The notes: a model not told the origin generated them from the sequence alone. DNA of 5,576 nt from an uncultured Proteiniphilum sp. (GCF_937873925.1 NZ_CALNAT010000228.1:1-5576); one strand, 5' to 3'. Counted from the first letter of the stretch, positions 1 through 5,576 are shown. A program made the numbers and translations.

Positions 1-39
1 TAACAATACCGCAAAAAAGAGAGGAAAAGTATTTTTCAT
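1..39 (-). CDS. N-terminal fragment of a secreted or envelope protein (partial)
   Basis: Only the first 13 codons lie in the window. They read MKNTFPLFFAVLL on the minus strand, starting from the ATG whose complement is at 37-39. A lysine followed by a hydrophobic stretch is the beginning of a signal peptide, so the product is probably exported to the periplasm, outer membrane or surface. The start sits about 65 nt beyond the terminator of the ammonium transporter gene on the same strand, so it is probably a separate transcription unit. No good TAnnTTTG box was found in the gap; the nearest candidate, TGTTTTTG near 96-89, has one mismatch. The protein family cannot be named from so little sequence. 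It could also be a chance ATG, but the signal-peptide character and position make a real gene more likely. Confidence 0.5.
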   Translation of the reverse strand, partial: MKNTFPLFFAVLL

Positions 40-103
40 CCTGGATGATGATGTCTTTTATTATAATTGAGTTGCGCATTAAAAAAAACAAAAACAATCT
101 GTT

Positions 104-138
104 GAAAAACAAGCCACCCCTCTCGAGGCAGCTTGTTC
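104..138 (-). terminator. Intrinsic terminator of the porin-glnK-amt operon
   Basis: Read on the minus strand, the RNA folds into an uninterrupted 13-bp stem. Bases 137-125 (AACAAGCUGCCUC) pair with 120-108 (GGGGUGGCUUGUU), with three G-U wobbles, closed by the tetraloop GAGA at 124-121, a GNRA-type loop. A run of U residues follows at 109-105. It begins about 32 nt beyond the amt stop codon, where an operon terminator is expected. The A tract on the far side of the stem is weak, so action on the opposite strand is not suggested. Confidence 0.85.
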
Positions 139-169
139 CGAAATTAAGAAAGATCAAGTGACAGGCGAT

Positions 170-1501
170 CTATTCATACGCTATTTCGCCGTGTTCGGAG
201 ATATCGAGCCCAACAGACTCACTTTCCCAGCTTGCCCTGATGCCGACCATGCTGTCCACAACCTTGAACAATATCCATGTCATAACCGCACTGAAAGCAA
301 TGGTAGCGACAGTCGCCAGGACCTGTATCCATAACTGATTCCAATCACCGTAAAGCGCTCCCTGTGCACCTCCTTCTCCGGTGATCGCCTGTGTAGCAAA
401 AATACCGATAAGAATAGAACCGACGACACCCCCGACACCATGTACCCCGAAGGCATCCAATGAATCATCGTATCCCAACTTAGGCTTTACATACGCTACC
501 ATAAAAAAGCAAACCAAACCCGCCACCAGGCCGATGACAAAAGCACCCAATACGCCGGAAGAGCCGGCGGCAGGGGTAATGGCCACCAAACCCGCCACAA
601 CGCCCGTACAAAAGCCGACCACAGTCGGTTTTTTGTTGATAACCCAGTCGAGCGCGGCCCATGTCAGCGCCGCAGCTGCTGCGGCTATATTCGTAACCAG
701 TAAAGCGCTCGCGGATAACCCGTCTGCCGCCAGGCCGCTTCCGCCGTTAAAGCCCAACCATCCCAACCACAGCAATGCCGTACCGATCACCACAAACGGC
801 ACATTGTGCGGAGTAATCGGAGTAGCCCCCTTCACATTCCAACCTTTTCTTTTGCCGAGAAGGACGGCCATCACCAACGCCGATATCCCGGCATTGATAT
901 GTACCACGGTGCCACCTGCAAAATCGATGGCACCCATTTCGCCTATCCAGCCCCCTCCCCATACCCAGTGGGCAAGGGGATTGTAAACCACGAGCGCCCA
1001 CAACACGGAGAACAGCAGGAAGCCACTGAATTTAATGCGTTCGGCAAATGCGCCGATGATCAAAGCAGGAGTGATAACGGCAAACATTCCCTGAAACGAC
1101 ACGAACAAAAGCTCGGGAATAGTATATCCGTCGAGCAGGTCATTTATCCCGATACCCTGCAGAAAAATTTTGTCAAAACCACCTACCAAAGCGTTCAATC
1201 CTCCTTCTACCGAAGTAAAGGCAAGACTGTAACCGATCACTACCCACTCGATAATGATCACAGCGGTCAGGATAAGGCATTGCATCAATACACTCAGTAC
1301 GTTCTTCCGGCGTACCAGGCCTCCGTAAAACAAGGCTAATCCCGGAATAGTCATCATCATTACAAGGATAGTGGCCACTATGATCCACGCGGCATCACCG
1401 CTGTTCAGGGCAGGTTCTGCGCCGTCCTGTGCAAAAGCAATGGCAGGCACGGCAAATAATGCGCAAAGCGCCATTATGTATTTTGATATCTTATGCTTCA
1501 T
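170..1501 (-). CDS. amt: Ammonium transporter, Amt/AmtB family
   Basis: This 443-residue inner-membrane protein is a trimeric ammonium channel of the Amt/Mep/Rh family, which conducts ammonium or ammonia into the cytoplasm. An N-terminal signal peptide (about residues 1-24, ending AIAFA before QDG) is followed by eleven expected membrane helices. Residues known to matter in E. coli AmtB are all present: the phenylalanine gate (F140 and F251), W181 and S255 of the outer recruitment site (in AHWVWGGG and GFNGGS), the structural aspartate D193 in DFAGGTVVHINA, and the twin pore histidines H201 and H354 (in FGVHGVGG). The C-terminal tail, VDSMVGIRASWESESVGLD and onwards, matches the cytoplasmic tail that PII proteins contact. 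Length is normal and the frame is intact. It is the last gene of a three-gene operon, 45 nt after the PII gene and before a strong terminator. That neighbour suggests channel closure by PII when nitrogen is sufficient. Confidence 0.97.
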   Translation of the reverse strand: MKHKISKYIMALCALFAVPAIAFAQDGAEPALNSGDAAWIIVATILVMMMTIPGLALFYGGLVRRKNVLSVLMQCLILTAVIIIEWVVIGYSLAFTSVEGGLNALVGGFDKIFLQGIGINDLLDGYTIPELLFVSFQGMFAVITPALIIGAFAERIKFSGFLLFSVLWALVVYNPLAHWVWGGGWIGEMGAIDFAGGTVVHINAGISALVMAVLLGKRKGWNVKGATPITPHNVPFVVIGTALLWLGWLGFNGGSGLAADGLSASALLVTNIAAAAAALTWAALDWVINKKPTVVGFCTGVVAGLVAITPAAGSSGVLGAFVIGLVAGLVCFFMVAYVKPKLGYDDSLDAFGVHGVGGVVGSILIGIFATQAITGEGGAQGALYGDWNQLWIQVLATVATIAFSAVMTWILFKVVDSMVGIRASWESESVGLDISEHGEIAYE

Positions 1502-1546
1502 ATTTAAAAAAGTTTTTGTTTAATCATTCTGTCTCTTCCGAAGGTT

Positions 1547-1915
1547 CTAAGAATTGGGGGTATCCTTTTGATCTTTGTCGTATAATGACTCATCGCCCCG
1601 ATCGCCCGTACGGATACGAATGGATTGTTCAATAGTGGACACAAAAATCCGGCCGTCACCGCTTTCACCCGTATAAGCGGATTGTAAAATAGCGTCGATC
1701 GATTTTTGCACATTCACTTCCCTGACTACGAAAGAGAGATAAATACGCTCGATGGCATTGACATCATAAGCGATCCCCCTGAAAATAAGACCTTGCTTTG
1801 CCGTTCCCTGACCTTTCACCCCCCACCATGAGAGGAAGTCGATGTCAGCTTCGTGCAATGCAGCCCGAACTTCGTCGAACTTTGATTTGCGGATAATTGC
1901 TTCGATTTTCTTCAT
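1547..1915 (-). CDS. glnK: PII nitrogen regulatory protein, GlnK/GlnB type
   Basis: This 122-residue cytoplasmic protein should form a trimer that senses ATP, ADP and 2-oxoglutarate and docks on the Amt channel. It shows the PII core MKKIEAIIRKSKFDEVRAAL, the B-loop YTGESGDGRIFV (81-92) and the C-loop IRIRTGDRGDES with R100 and R102, which match the nucleotide-binding R101 and R103 of E. coli. The T-loop (about 35-53) is one residue shorter than in E. coli GlnK. It keeps the arginine that plugs the channel (R46, for R47) and a tyrosine aligned with the uridylylation site (Y50, for Y51). Phenylalanine F45 replaces Y46, and alanine probably replaces Q39, the residue that helps hold Mg-ATP and 2-oxoglutarate. 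About ten extra residues extend the C terminus. Linkage to amt favours GlnK over GlnB. The gene follows the outer-membrane gene by 35 nt. Confidence 0.95.
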   Translation of the reverse strand: MKKIEAIIRKSKFDEVRAALHEADIDFLSWWGVKGQGTAKQGLIFRGIAYDVNAIERIYLSFVVREVNVQKSIDAILQSAYTGESGDGRIFVSTIEQSIRIRTGDRGDESLYDKDQKDTPNS

Positions 1916-1950
1916 ACGATTAATTTATTTGGAGTAAAGAATAAAAATTA

Positions 1951-2622
1951 TCAAAAACTCATCCCGAATACCAGAAAAACATCTTTTGTATCAGGGTTTA
2001 CGATGGCCTGTGTAAAAACCGGCAGTGAGAACGAATCGGTGATGGTTATATCCTTGCTTGCTTTTACAGAAGCGTTGATCAATGCGAATCCGTTCGAATA
2101 AGCGCCTTCCCAGGGAGTCGCCCCCAGTATCAGATCGACATTCACCCCTCTCACCGGGAGGGTATAGCTCGCTTCAAAATAGCTGGAATAATCGTCATCC
2201 CCTGCAAAGTTGGTATTCCAGGCCAACGAGAGGGGCAATGATTCTCCCAACGAGTAACCCAAGGTGGCTTCGAACAGATGTTCCGAATAATCAAAATAAT
2301 CGCTACTGCCGTCGGCATGAAGATCATGGGGAAAGAAATAGTCCGTCACCAAAACCGAAAAATTGCCGATGGAATAACCTGCATACAGGTCAAATTCTCT
2401 CCAGCTACTTTCGAAACTTGTCGACCCCCACACCCCAACGGAAAAATTGCCTGCTGAAAGCGAAATACCCGGTTGTACGGAAGCCGGCCCTGCATACAAA
2501 CCCCGCCATATGTACGAACTCACAATATCAGCTCCCGCCGAGACAGTCACTTCCTGCGCTTTGATCCCACTTGTCGCATGCGATACAGCGACCAGAACAA
2601 TGAATAATCCAAATTTTTTCAT
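1951..2622 (-). CDS. Porin-like outer-membrane beta-barrel, TorF/Gcw_chp-like
   Basis: This 223-residue protein begins with a signal peptide (MKKFGLFIVLVAVS, likely cut after A22 in IKA|QEV). It continues as alternating polar/hydrophobic strands rich in Tyr, Phe, Trp and Gly, and ends in a C-terminal phenylalanine (LVFGMSF), as outer-membrane barrels do. The early motif SAGADIVSSYIWRGL, followed by QPGISLSAGNFSVGVWGS, resembles the family annotated as TorF family putative porin (Gcw_chp, PF09694, TIGR02001); this is recognition by eye, not a search result. The size suits an 8- to 10-strand barrel. It is the first gene of the operon with glnK and amt and lies directly behind the promoter, which suggests a nitrogen-related role such as passage of ammonium or small nitrogen compounds across the outer membrane. 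That role is inferred from context only. The start is chosen for the signal peptide and the MKK opening. Confidence 0.85.
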   Translation of the reverse strand: MKKFGLFIVLVAVSHATSGIKAQEVTVSAGADIVSSYIWRGLYAGPASVQPGISLSAGNFSVGVWGSTSFESSWREFDLYAGYSIGNFSVLVTDYFFPHDLHADGSSDYFDYSEHLFEATLGYSLGESLPLSLAWNTNFAGDDDYSSYFEASYTLPVRGVNVDLILGATPWEGAYSNGFALINASVKASKDITITDSFSLPVFTQAIVNPDTKDVFLVFGMSF

Positions 2623-2689
2623 ACTTTTTCATTTTTAAATGAATAACCCTCAATCTTTAATCTATTTGAAACCTAAACCTAAAACAAAC

Positions 2690-2764
2690 AATCTTTTTGA
2701 AATCAAACAAGGAAAAATAAAATCTTTTTGACAAATTTACGATACAAAGATAATCAAAAAGATT
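2690..2764. repeat. Three copies of 11-bp AATCTTTTTGA at the nitrogen-operon promoter
   Basis: The sequence AATCTTTTTGA occurs exactly at 2690-2700 and 2721-2731, 31 bp apart (about three helical turns). Its exact reverse complement TCAAAAAGATT lies at 2754-2764. The inverted copy falls in the spacer between the -33 and -7 boxes of the minus-strand promoter, and the two direct copies lie just downstream of the predicted transcription start. This layout would suit an operator for a repressor or other regulator of the porin-glnK-amt operon. The repeats are AT-rich in AT-rich DNA, so chance is not excluded, but three exact 11-mers within 75 bp are unlikely to be meaningless. Confidence 0.6.
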
Positions 2765-2774
2765 ATAAATCAAA
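2745..2774 (-). promoter_or_regulatory. Bacteroidota sigma-type promoter of the porin-glnK-amt operon
   Basis: On the minus strand a -33 box TTTG (2774-2771) is followed after 18 nt by TATCTTTG (2752-2745), an exact match to the -7 consensus TAnnTTTG of the Bacteroidota housekeeping sigma factor. The spacer is one base shorter than the usual 19-21. Transcription would start near 2738, giving a leader of about 115 nt before the start codon at 2622. The TCAAAAAGATT copy sits inside the spacer. Confidence 0.65.
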
Positions 2775-2881
2775 TAAATTTCAAACATTTTGATTAAAAA
2801 TCAGAAAAAAATCTATACATTGGGTATCTACCGCCGGCTATTATCTATAAAAATAACACCTTGTTAATTAATAATCAAATA

Positions 2882-2913
2882 TTTAGAGAATAAAAAATAA
2901 ATAGTTATTTTTG
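2882..2913 (+). promoter_or_regulatory. Bacteroidota promoter for the structured RNA and downstream gene
   Basis: TATTTTTG at 2906-2913 matches the TAnnTTTG -7 consensus exactly. A near-match -33 box TTTA (2882-2885) lies 20 nt upstream, the ideal spacing. The predicted start is near 2918-2921, just where the base composition changes and the structured stretch begins. No other TAnnTTTG box was found between here and the start codon at 3194, so this promoter probably also drives the helix-hairpin-helix gene. Confidence 0.6.
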
Positions 2914-2917
2914 TAGA

Positions 2918-3125
2918 AACCGATGAAGTGATATCTGCGAGTAAGTAAGAGCAAAACAACTGACAACAAACCGAAACCAGAAGATAAACTGGTTTGTATT
3001 TTGGTGAGGTGCGAAGGAAGAAGACATAATCAAACTTCTTTAGGTTTGCCGAGCGGGAGCAGATTGCACGAAGCGAAAGACCGGGAGTGGTATGTGAAAC
3101 GCACTATAGCGTCCCACTGAATTGA
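2918..3125 (+). ncRNA. Probable structured RNA of unassigned class (small RNA or long leader)
   Basis: About 208 nt lie directly behind a Bacteroidota promoter, with higher GC than the DNA on either side and no open frame. Visible helices are: AAACCAG 2974-2980 with CTGGTTT 2989-2995; GAAGAAG 3017-3023 with CTTCTTT 3035-3041; and a compound hairpin at 3086-3118, in which AGTGG pairs CCACT and TATGTG pairs CAC-T-ATA around the loop AAACG. CAAACC (2967-2972) can pair with either of two GGTTTG copies (2991-2996 or 3043-3048). AGTG (2927-2930) and TGCG (2936-2939) near the 5' end can pair with CACT (3115-3118) and CGCA (3100-3103), which would close the molecule. The hallmarks of RNase P RNA, tmRNA and SRP RNA are absent. 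Length and position resemble the Bacteroidales 6S-like RNAs (Bacteroidales-1 motif), but this is a memory-based guess. No terminator is seen at the 3' end, so a leader for the next gene is equally possible. Confidence 0.5.
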
Positions 3126-3193
3126 GGAGTAAAATTATCGAAGGTGTTAAAATTAATATCAGATGAAGATGTTACAATCAAAAATCAGGACAA

Positions 3194-5251
3194 ATGAAAA
3201 ACTATCTCTGTACCCTTCTCCTTTTCTTGTCCTTCGGTTTCACAGGCACAGTGCAGGCGCAGTATGCAGACTGGCGGAAATTCGTGGAACAGTTGGCAGA
3301 GGAGGAGATGGACGAAACCACTATTGATAACATGTATGAAGAGTTGCTGCAATTAGAGAATAACCCCATGAACCTGAACACGGTCACCCGCGAACAATTG
3401 GAAAACTTCCCGCTGCTCTCTATGGAGGAGGCCGATGCCATTTCCCGTTTTTTGGAGACGAACCGCCCCGTTTATACGCTGTTCGAATTGAGGAACGTTC
3501 CCCTTATAGACATTAAGACCGTGGAGATGATCCTTCCCTTTTTCTATGTGGGCGAAACGGAAAAAAGGGAGGCCCGGCTACAGGCAACCGATATTCTGAA
3601 GAACGGCCGTCACGAAGTCCAGTTCCGTTTTGACAAAACGCTGACGCCCCGCGCCGGCTACGGAGAGTTTTCGGACAGCATCCTCGAGCGTTATCCCAAC
3701 CGGAAATACAGGGGAGAAGATTTTTACACCTCGCTCCGCTACTCCTTCCGCTACCGGGACAGGATACAAATGGGTATTACGGCGGAAAAAGATGCGGGAG
3801 AGCCGTTCTTCAAGCCGGACTCTCTAAAAGGATATGATCATTATGGCCTTCACTTGATCATCAACGATATGGGAAGACTGAAAACAGTCGCTTTGGGGGA
3901 TTACCGCCTCTCTTTCGGTCAGGGTTTAGTGCTGAACAACGATTTCATGATCAGCAAATCGTGGAGCACAGAGAATATTGCCCGCCGGACATTACAGCCC
4001 AAACGCCATTTCTCTACCGCTGAAAACGGTTTCTTCAGGGGAGCCGCCACAGTGGCGGAGATCGGGAATTTTTCCGTCACCGCCTTTTATTCCAATAAAC
4101 GGATCGATGCCAACCTGTCGGACGAAGGTCACATCACTTCATTCAAGGAGGACGGCCTGCATCGTACTCCGCTGGAACTCAGTGATGAAAAGAGAAAGAA
4201 TACGCGGGAACAGGTGGCGGGGGGCAACATCAACTTCCGCAAAGACCGCCTGCAACTGGGCATCAGCGCCCTATTCCATCAATACAACAGGATGTATAAT
4301 CCGACGCTCCGGGATTATAACCTTTACTACCTGAGGGATTCCTCCAACTTCAACGCGAGCATAGATTACTCGTATCAGCTTCCCGGACTGATCTTCGCCG
4401 GAGAAACGGCCATCGCCAAAAACGGTGCAGTCGCCACATTGAACACCCTACAATACCGCCTCTCCGGCAACCTGTCGTTTTCCCTGTTACACAGATACTA
4501 CCCCGTCTCTTACAATGCCCTGTACGCCCAGGCATTCTCCGAAGGAAGCAGTGTGCAAAACGAACATGGATTATACATCGGCGCAGGATTCAGCCCCTTT
4601 CCGAAATTCTCAGTGACCGCCTATGCCGATTTTGTCCGGTTTCCCTGGCTGAAATATGGCATAGATACCCCGTCGAACGCGACAGACCTTTACTTTCTGG
4701 GTACCTATACCCTGTCGCGCCAATCATCCTTAGAAGCACGATACAAGTACAAACAAAAAGAAAAGAATATTGCCTGGCCGGAGGAGAACAGCCGGTCAGT
4801 ACTCCCCTATGCCACCCATAAATTCCGTTTCAGGTACTCCAGGGATCTTCGGAGCGGGTGGAATTTCCGCACCACCGCCGACGTGGTGCATTACAAGGAG
4901 AAGCATTTTTCCGCTGAGAACGGATTTATGATTTCTCAAAATATCGGCTACCGTGGTAAGGAAGCACTGACCGGGGACGCTTATCTGGCATGGTTCAATG
5001 CCGACACCTATGATGCGCGCCTCTATTCCTACGAGCGGAATCTGCTGAACACCTTTTATATGCCCTCTTTTTACGGGAAAGGTTACAGGCTCGCCCTTTC
5101 GGCTAAATACGCGATCACGCCCAATCTTTCCTTCTCCGTCAAAGCCGGACATACACGTTACCTCAACAGGGATACCATCGGCAGCGGAACCGAGCAGATC
5201 GACGGGAACAGCCGTACCGATTTTTTCACCTATCTTAGGTGGGTATTCTGA
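3194..5251 (+). CDS. Outer-membrane barrel-like protein with N-terminal helix-hairpin-helix domain
   Basis: This is a 685-residue exported protein. A signal peptide (about 1-22, cut near VQA|QYADW) leads to an acidic helical segment (25-57). Two helix-hairpin-helix units of ComEA type follow, at 59-90 (MNLNTVTREQLENFPLLS and onwards) and 93-119 (VYTLFELRNVPLIDIKTVEM). Residues about 135-685 are a long run of amphipathic strands rich in Tyr, Phe and Arg, with a conserved-looking GDYRLSFGQGLVLNN (235-249), ending in TYLRWVF. A terminal aromatic is typical of outer-membrane barrels. Such proteins are common in Bacteroidota and are usually labelled only helix-hairpin-helix domain-containing protein; their function is unknown to me. 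ComEA-type domains bind DNA without sequence specificity, so a surface or periplasmic DNA-binding role is possible but unproven. The start is secure: an in-frame stop (3164-3166) lies upstream and no other in-frame ATG intervenes. AGGA at 3187-3190 is a weak ribosome site. It probably shares the promoter at 2882-2913. Confidence 0.8.
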   Translation: MKNYLCTLLLFLSFGFTGTVQAQYADWRKFVEQLAEEEMDETTIDNMYEELLQLENNPMNLNTVTREQLENFPLLSMEEADAISRFLETNRPVYTLFELRNVPLIDIKTVEMILPFFYVGETEKREARLQATDILKNGRHEVQFRFDKTLTPRAGYGEFSDSILERYPNRKYRGEDFYTSLRYSFRYRDRIQMGITAEKDAGEPFFKPDSLKGYDHYGLHLIINDMGRLKTVALGDYRLSFGQGLVLNNDFMISKSWSTENIARRTLQPKRHFSTAENGFFRGAATVAEIGNFSVTAFYSNKRIDANLSDEGHITSFKEDGLHRTPLELSDEKRKNTREQVAGGNINFRKDRLQLGISALFHQYNRMYNPTLRDYNLYYLRDSSNFNASIDYSYQLPGLIFAGETAIAKNGAVATLNTLQYRLSGNLSFSLLHRYYPVSYNALYAQAFSEGSSVQNEHGLYIGAGFSPFPKFSVTAYADFVRFPWLKYGIDTPSNATDLYFLGTYTLSRQSSLEARYKYKQKEKNIAWPEENSRSVLPYATHKFRFRYSRDLRSGWNFRTTADVVHYKEKHFSAENGFMISQNIGYRGKEALTGDAYLAWFNADTYDARLYSYERNLLNTFYMPSFYGKGYRLALSAKYAITPNLSFSVKAGHTRYLNRDTIGSGTEQIDGNSRTDFFTYLRWVF

Positions 5252-5289
5252 ATGCACTCTGTTCCCCACTTCAGATGAGGATTTTGAAA

Positions 5290-5312
5290 CGGTACGGCGG
5301 AGAGCCATACCG
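5290..5312 (+). terminator. Possible hairpin terminator after the helix-hairpin-helix gene
   Basis: CGGTA (5290-5294) pairs with TACCG (5308-5312) and GGC (5296-5298) with GCC (5304-5306). One C-A mismatch interrupts the stem, and the loop is GGAGA. It lies about 40 nt beyond the stop codon. The only T tract (5326-5330) is some 13 nt past the stem, so it is a poor match to a classical intrinsic terminator and may be only a 3'-end stabilising hairpin. Confidence 0.35.
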
Positions 5313-5331
5313 CTGTTACCGATAATTTTTG

Positions 5332-5339
5332 TACTTTTG
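5332..5339 (+). promoter_or_regulatory. TAnnTTTG -7 box for the ABC-F gene
   Basis: TACTTTTG matches the Bacteroidota -7 consensus and lies 21 nt before the start codon at 5361, so transcription would begin near 5345 with a very short leader. No TTTG is found at the expected -33 distance, so the promoter would rely on the -7 box or on a degenerate upstream element. Confidence 0.45.
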
Positions 5340-5360
5340 AGCGCAAAATCATATTAAGGT

Positions 5361-5576
5361 ATGCCCAATCCACTTCTTCAAATCGACCGGCTGACCAAAA
5401 GTTTCGGCGACCTGGTGCTCTTCAGCGACCTCTCCTTCGGCATCGCCGAGGGCGATAAAATAGGGTTGATCGCCGCGAACGGGTCAGGTAAAACTACACT
5501 GTTGAATATACTGGCGGGCAAAGAGCCGTACGACAGTGGGAGAGTGGTATTCCGCAATGATATCCGGCTGGCTTAT
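5361..5576 (+). CDS. ABC-F family ATPase, N-terminal part (partial, Uup-like)
   Basis: The first 72 codons are present and the gene continues past the right edge. They encode the start of a soluble ABC ATPase: LLQIDRLTKSFGDLVLFSDL, then the Walker A loop in GLIAANGSGKTTLLNILAG (Walker A at about 38-45, K44), then a Gly-Arg-Val-Val-Phe segment leading towards the Q-loop. There is no membrane segment. The absence of an insertion before Walker A, together with the KIGLIAANGSGKTT form, points to the ABC-F group (Uup/EttA-like), which acts on ribosomes or DNA rather than as a transporter. The first Walker A glycine is alanine (AANGSGKT), which I believe is tolerated in this group in Bacteroidota. 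The second ATPase domain and the linker that would confirm ABC-F lie outside the window, so a transporter ATPase is not strictly excluded. ATG 5361 is chosen because homologous sequence begins at once after it. Confidence 0.85.
   Translation, partial: MPNPLLQIDRLTKSFGDLVLFSDLSFGIAEGDKIGLIAANGSGKTTLLNILAGKEPYDSGRVVFRNDIRLAY

Larger units (their letters stand above)
2623..3193. other. Divergent intergenic region with two promoters and a structured stretch
   Basis: This 571-nt gap separates the minus-strand nitrogen operon from the plus-strand helix-hairpin-helix gene. Positions 2623-2915 are very AT-rich and carry the two outward promoters and the 11-bp repeat cluster. Positions 2918-3125 are clearly less AT-rich, with many short inverted repeats and no usable reading frame: the ATGs at 2923 and 3093 are followed by stops within one or two codons. 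This is the behaviour expected of an RNA. Positions 3126-3193 are AT-rich leader with no clear terminator before the next gene. No tRNA-like cloverleaf was seen. Confidence 0.7.

Noticed and set aside
381..986. Open frame of 201 codons on the plus strand
   Set aside because: It lies fully opposite the well-supported amt gene, is rich in Pro, Thr and Ala as expected for antisense of a membrane-protein gene, and has no recognisable domain. The frames at 806-1339, 280-468, 480-662, 747-1001 and 1173-1388 are likewise shadows.
1504..1713. 69-codon minus-strand frame overlapping the end of glnK
   Set aside because: It overlaps the intact PII gene in another frame. The PII frame carries all the conserved motifs.
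1774..1785. Apparent loss of the PII uridylylation tyrosine (Phe in IFRG)
   Set aside because: Careful alignment shows that F45 corresponds to Y46. The Y51 equivalent is Y50 in AYDVN and is kept.
2732..2739. Second minus-strand -7 box, TAAATTTG
   Set aside because: It fits TAnnTTTG, but no TTTG lies at the 18-21 nt spacing upstream, whereas TATCTTTG at 2752-2745 has one. In AT-rich DNA such a lone match is expected by chance.
2918..3125. Assignment of the structured stretch as RNase P RNA, tmRNA, SRP RNA or a group II intron
   Set aside because: The conserved GAGGAAAGTCC of RNase P, the tRNA-like 3' end of tmRNA, the GGAAGGAAGCAGC-type SRP loop and an intron domain V hairpin were all looked for and not found.
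4796..5308. Open frame of 170 codons on the minus strand
   Set aside because: It is antisense to the C-terminal part of the helix-hairpin-helix/barrel gene, runs into the downstream gap, and shows no signal peptide, domain or promoter.

Overview
The window looks like chromosomal DNA from a member of Bacteroidota, most likely order Bacteroidales. The reasons are the promoter boxes of the TTTG / TAnnTTTG type, the weak or absent Shine-Dalgarno sequences, the AT-rich intergenic DNA, and the kinds of protein encoded: a PII of Bacteroidota flavour, an outer-membrane barrel with a helix-hairpin-helix head, and an ABC-F ATPase with the Walker A form AANGSGKT. The genus cannot be fixed from sequence alone. 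LEFT HALF (minus strand, about 2774 down to 104): a three-gene nitrogen operon. In transcription order it holds a small outer-membrane beta-barrel of the TorF/Gcw_chp porin-like family (2622-1951), a PII signalling protein of GlnK type (1915-1547) and an Amt ammonium transporter (1501-170). The spacers are only 35 and 45 nt. A good Bacteroidota promoter lies about 120 nt upstream of the first start codon, and a near-ideal intrinsic terminator with a GAGA tetraloop follows amt. The expected logic is that the barrel lets solutes through the outer membrane, Amt conducts ammonium across the inner membrane, and PII docks on Amt to shut it when nitrogen is plentiful. Beyond the terminator, at the left edge, are the first 13 codons of another minus-strand gene that begins with a signal peptide. 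MIDDLE (2623-3193): a 571-nt divergent intergenic region. It holds the operon promoter, three copies of an 11-bp sequence around that promoter (two direct, one inverted), a plus-strand promoter at 2882-2913, and then about 200 nt of visibly less AT-rich sequence full of short inverted repeats. This last stretch is probably a structured RNA, either a free-standing small RNA or the long leader of the next gene. I could not assign it to a class with confidence. RIGHT HALF (plus strand): a 685-residue secreted protein (3194-5251) with a periplasmic ComEA-like helix-hairpin-helix head and a large beta-barrel-like body, then a short gap with a hairpin and a promoter box, then the N-terminal 72 codons of an ABC-F ATPase running off the right edge. 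The items most worth following up are the structured RNA, the repeat cluster at the nitrogen promoter, the outer-membrane gene built into the glnK-amt operon, and the helix-hairpin-helix/barrel fusion.
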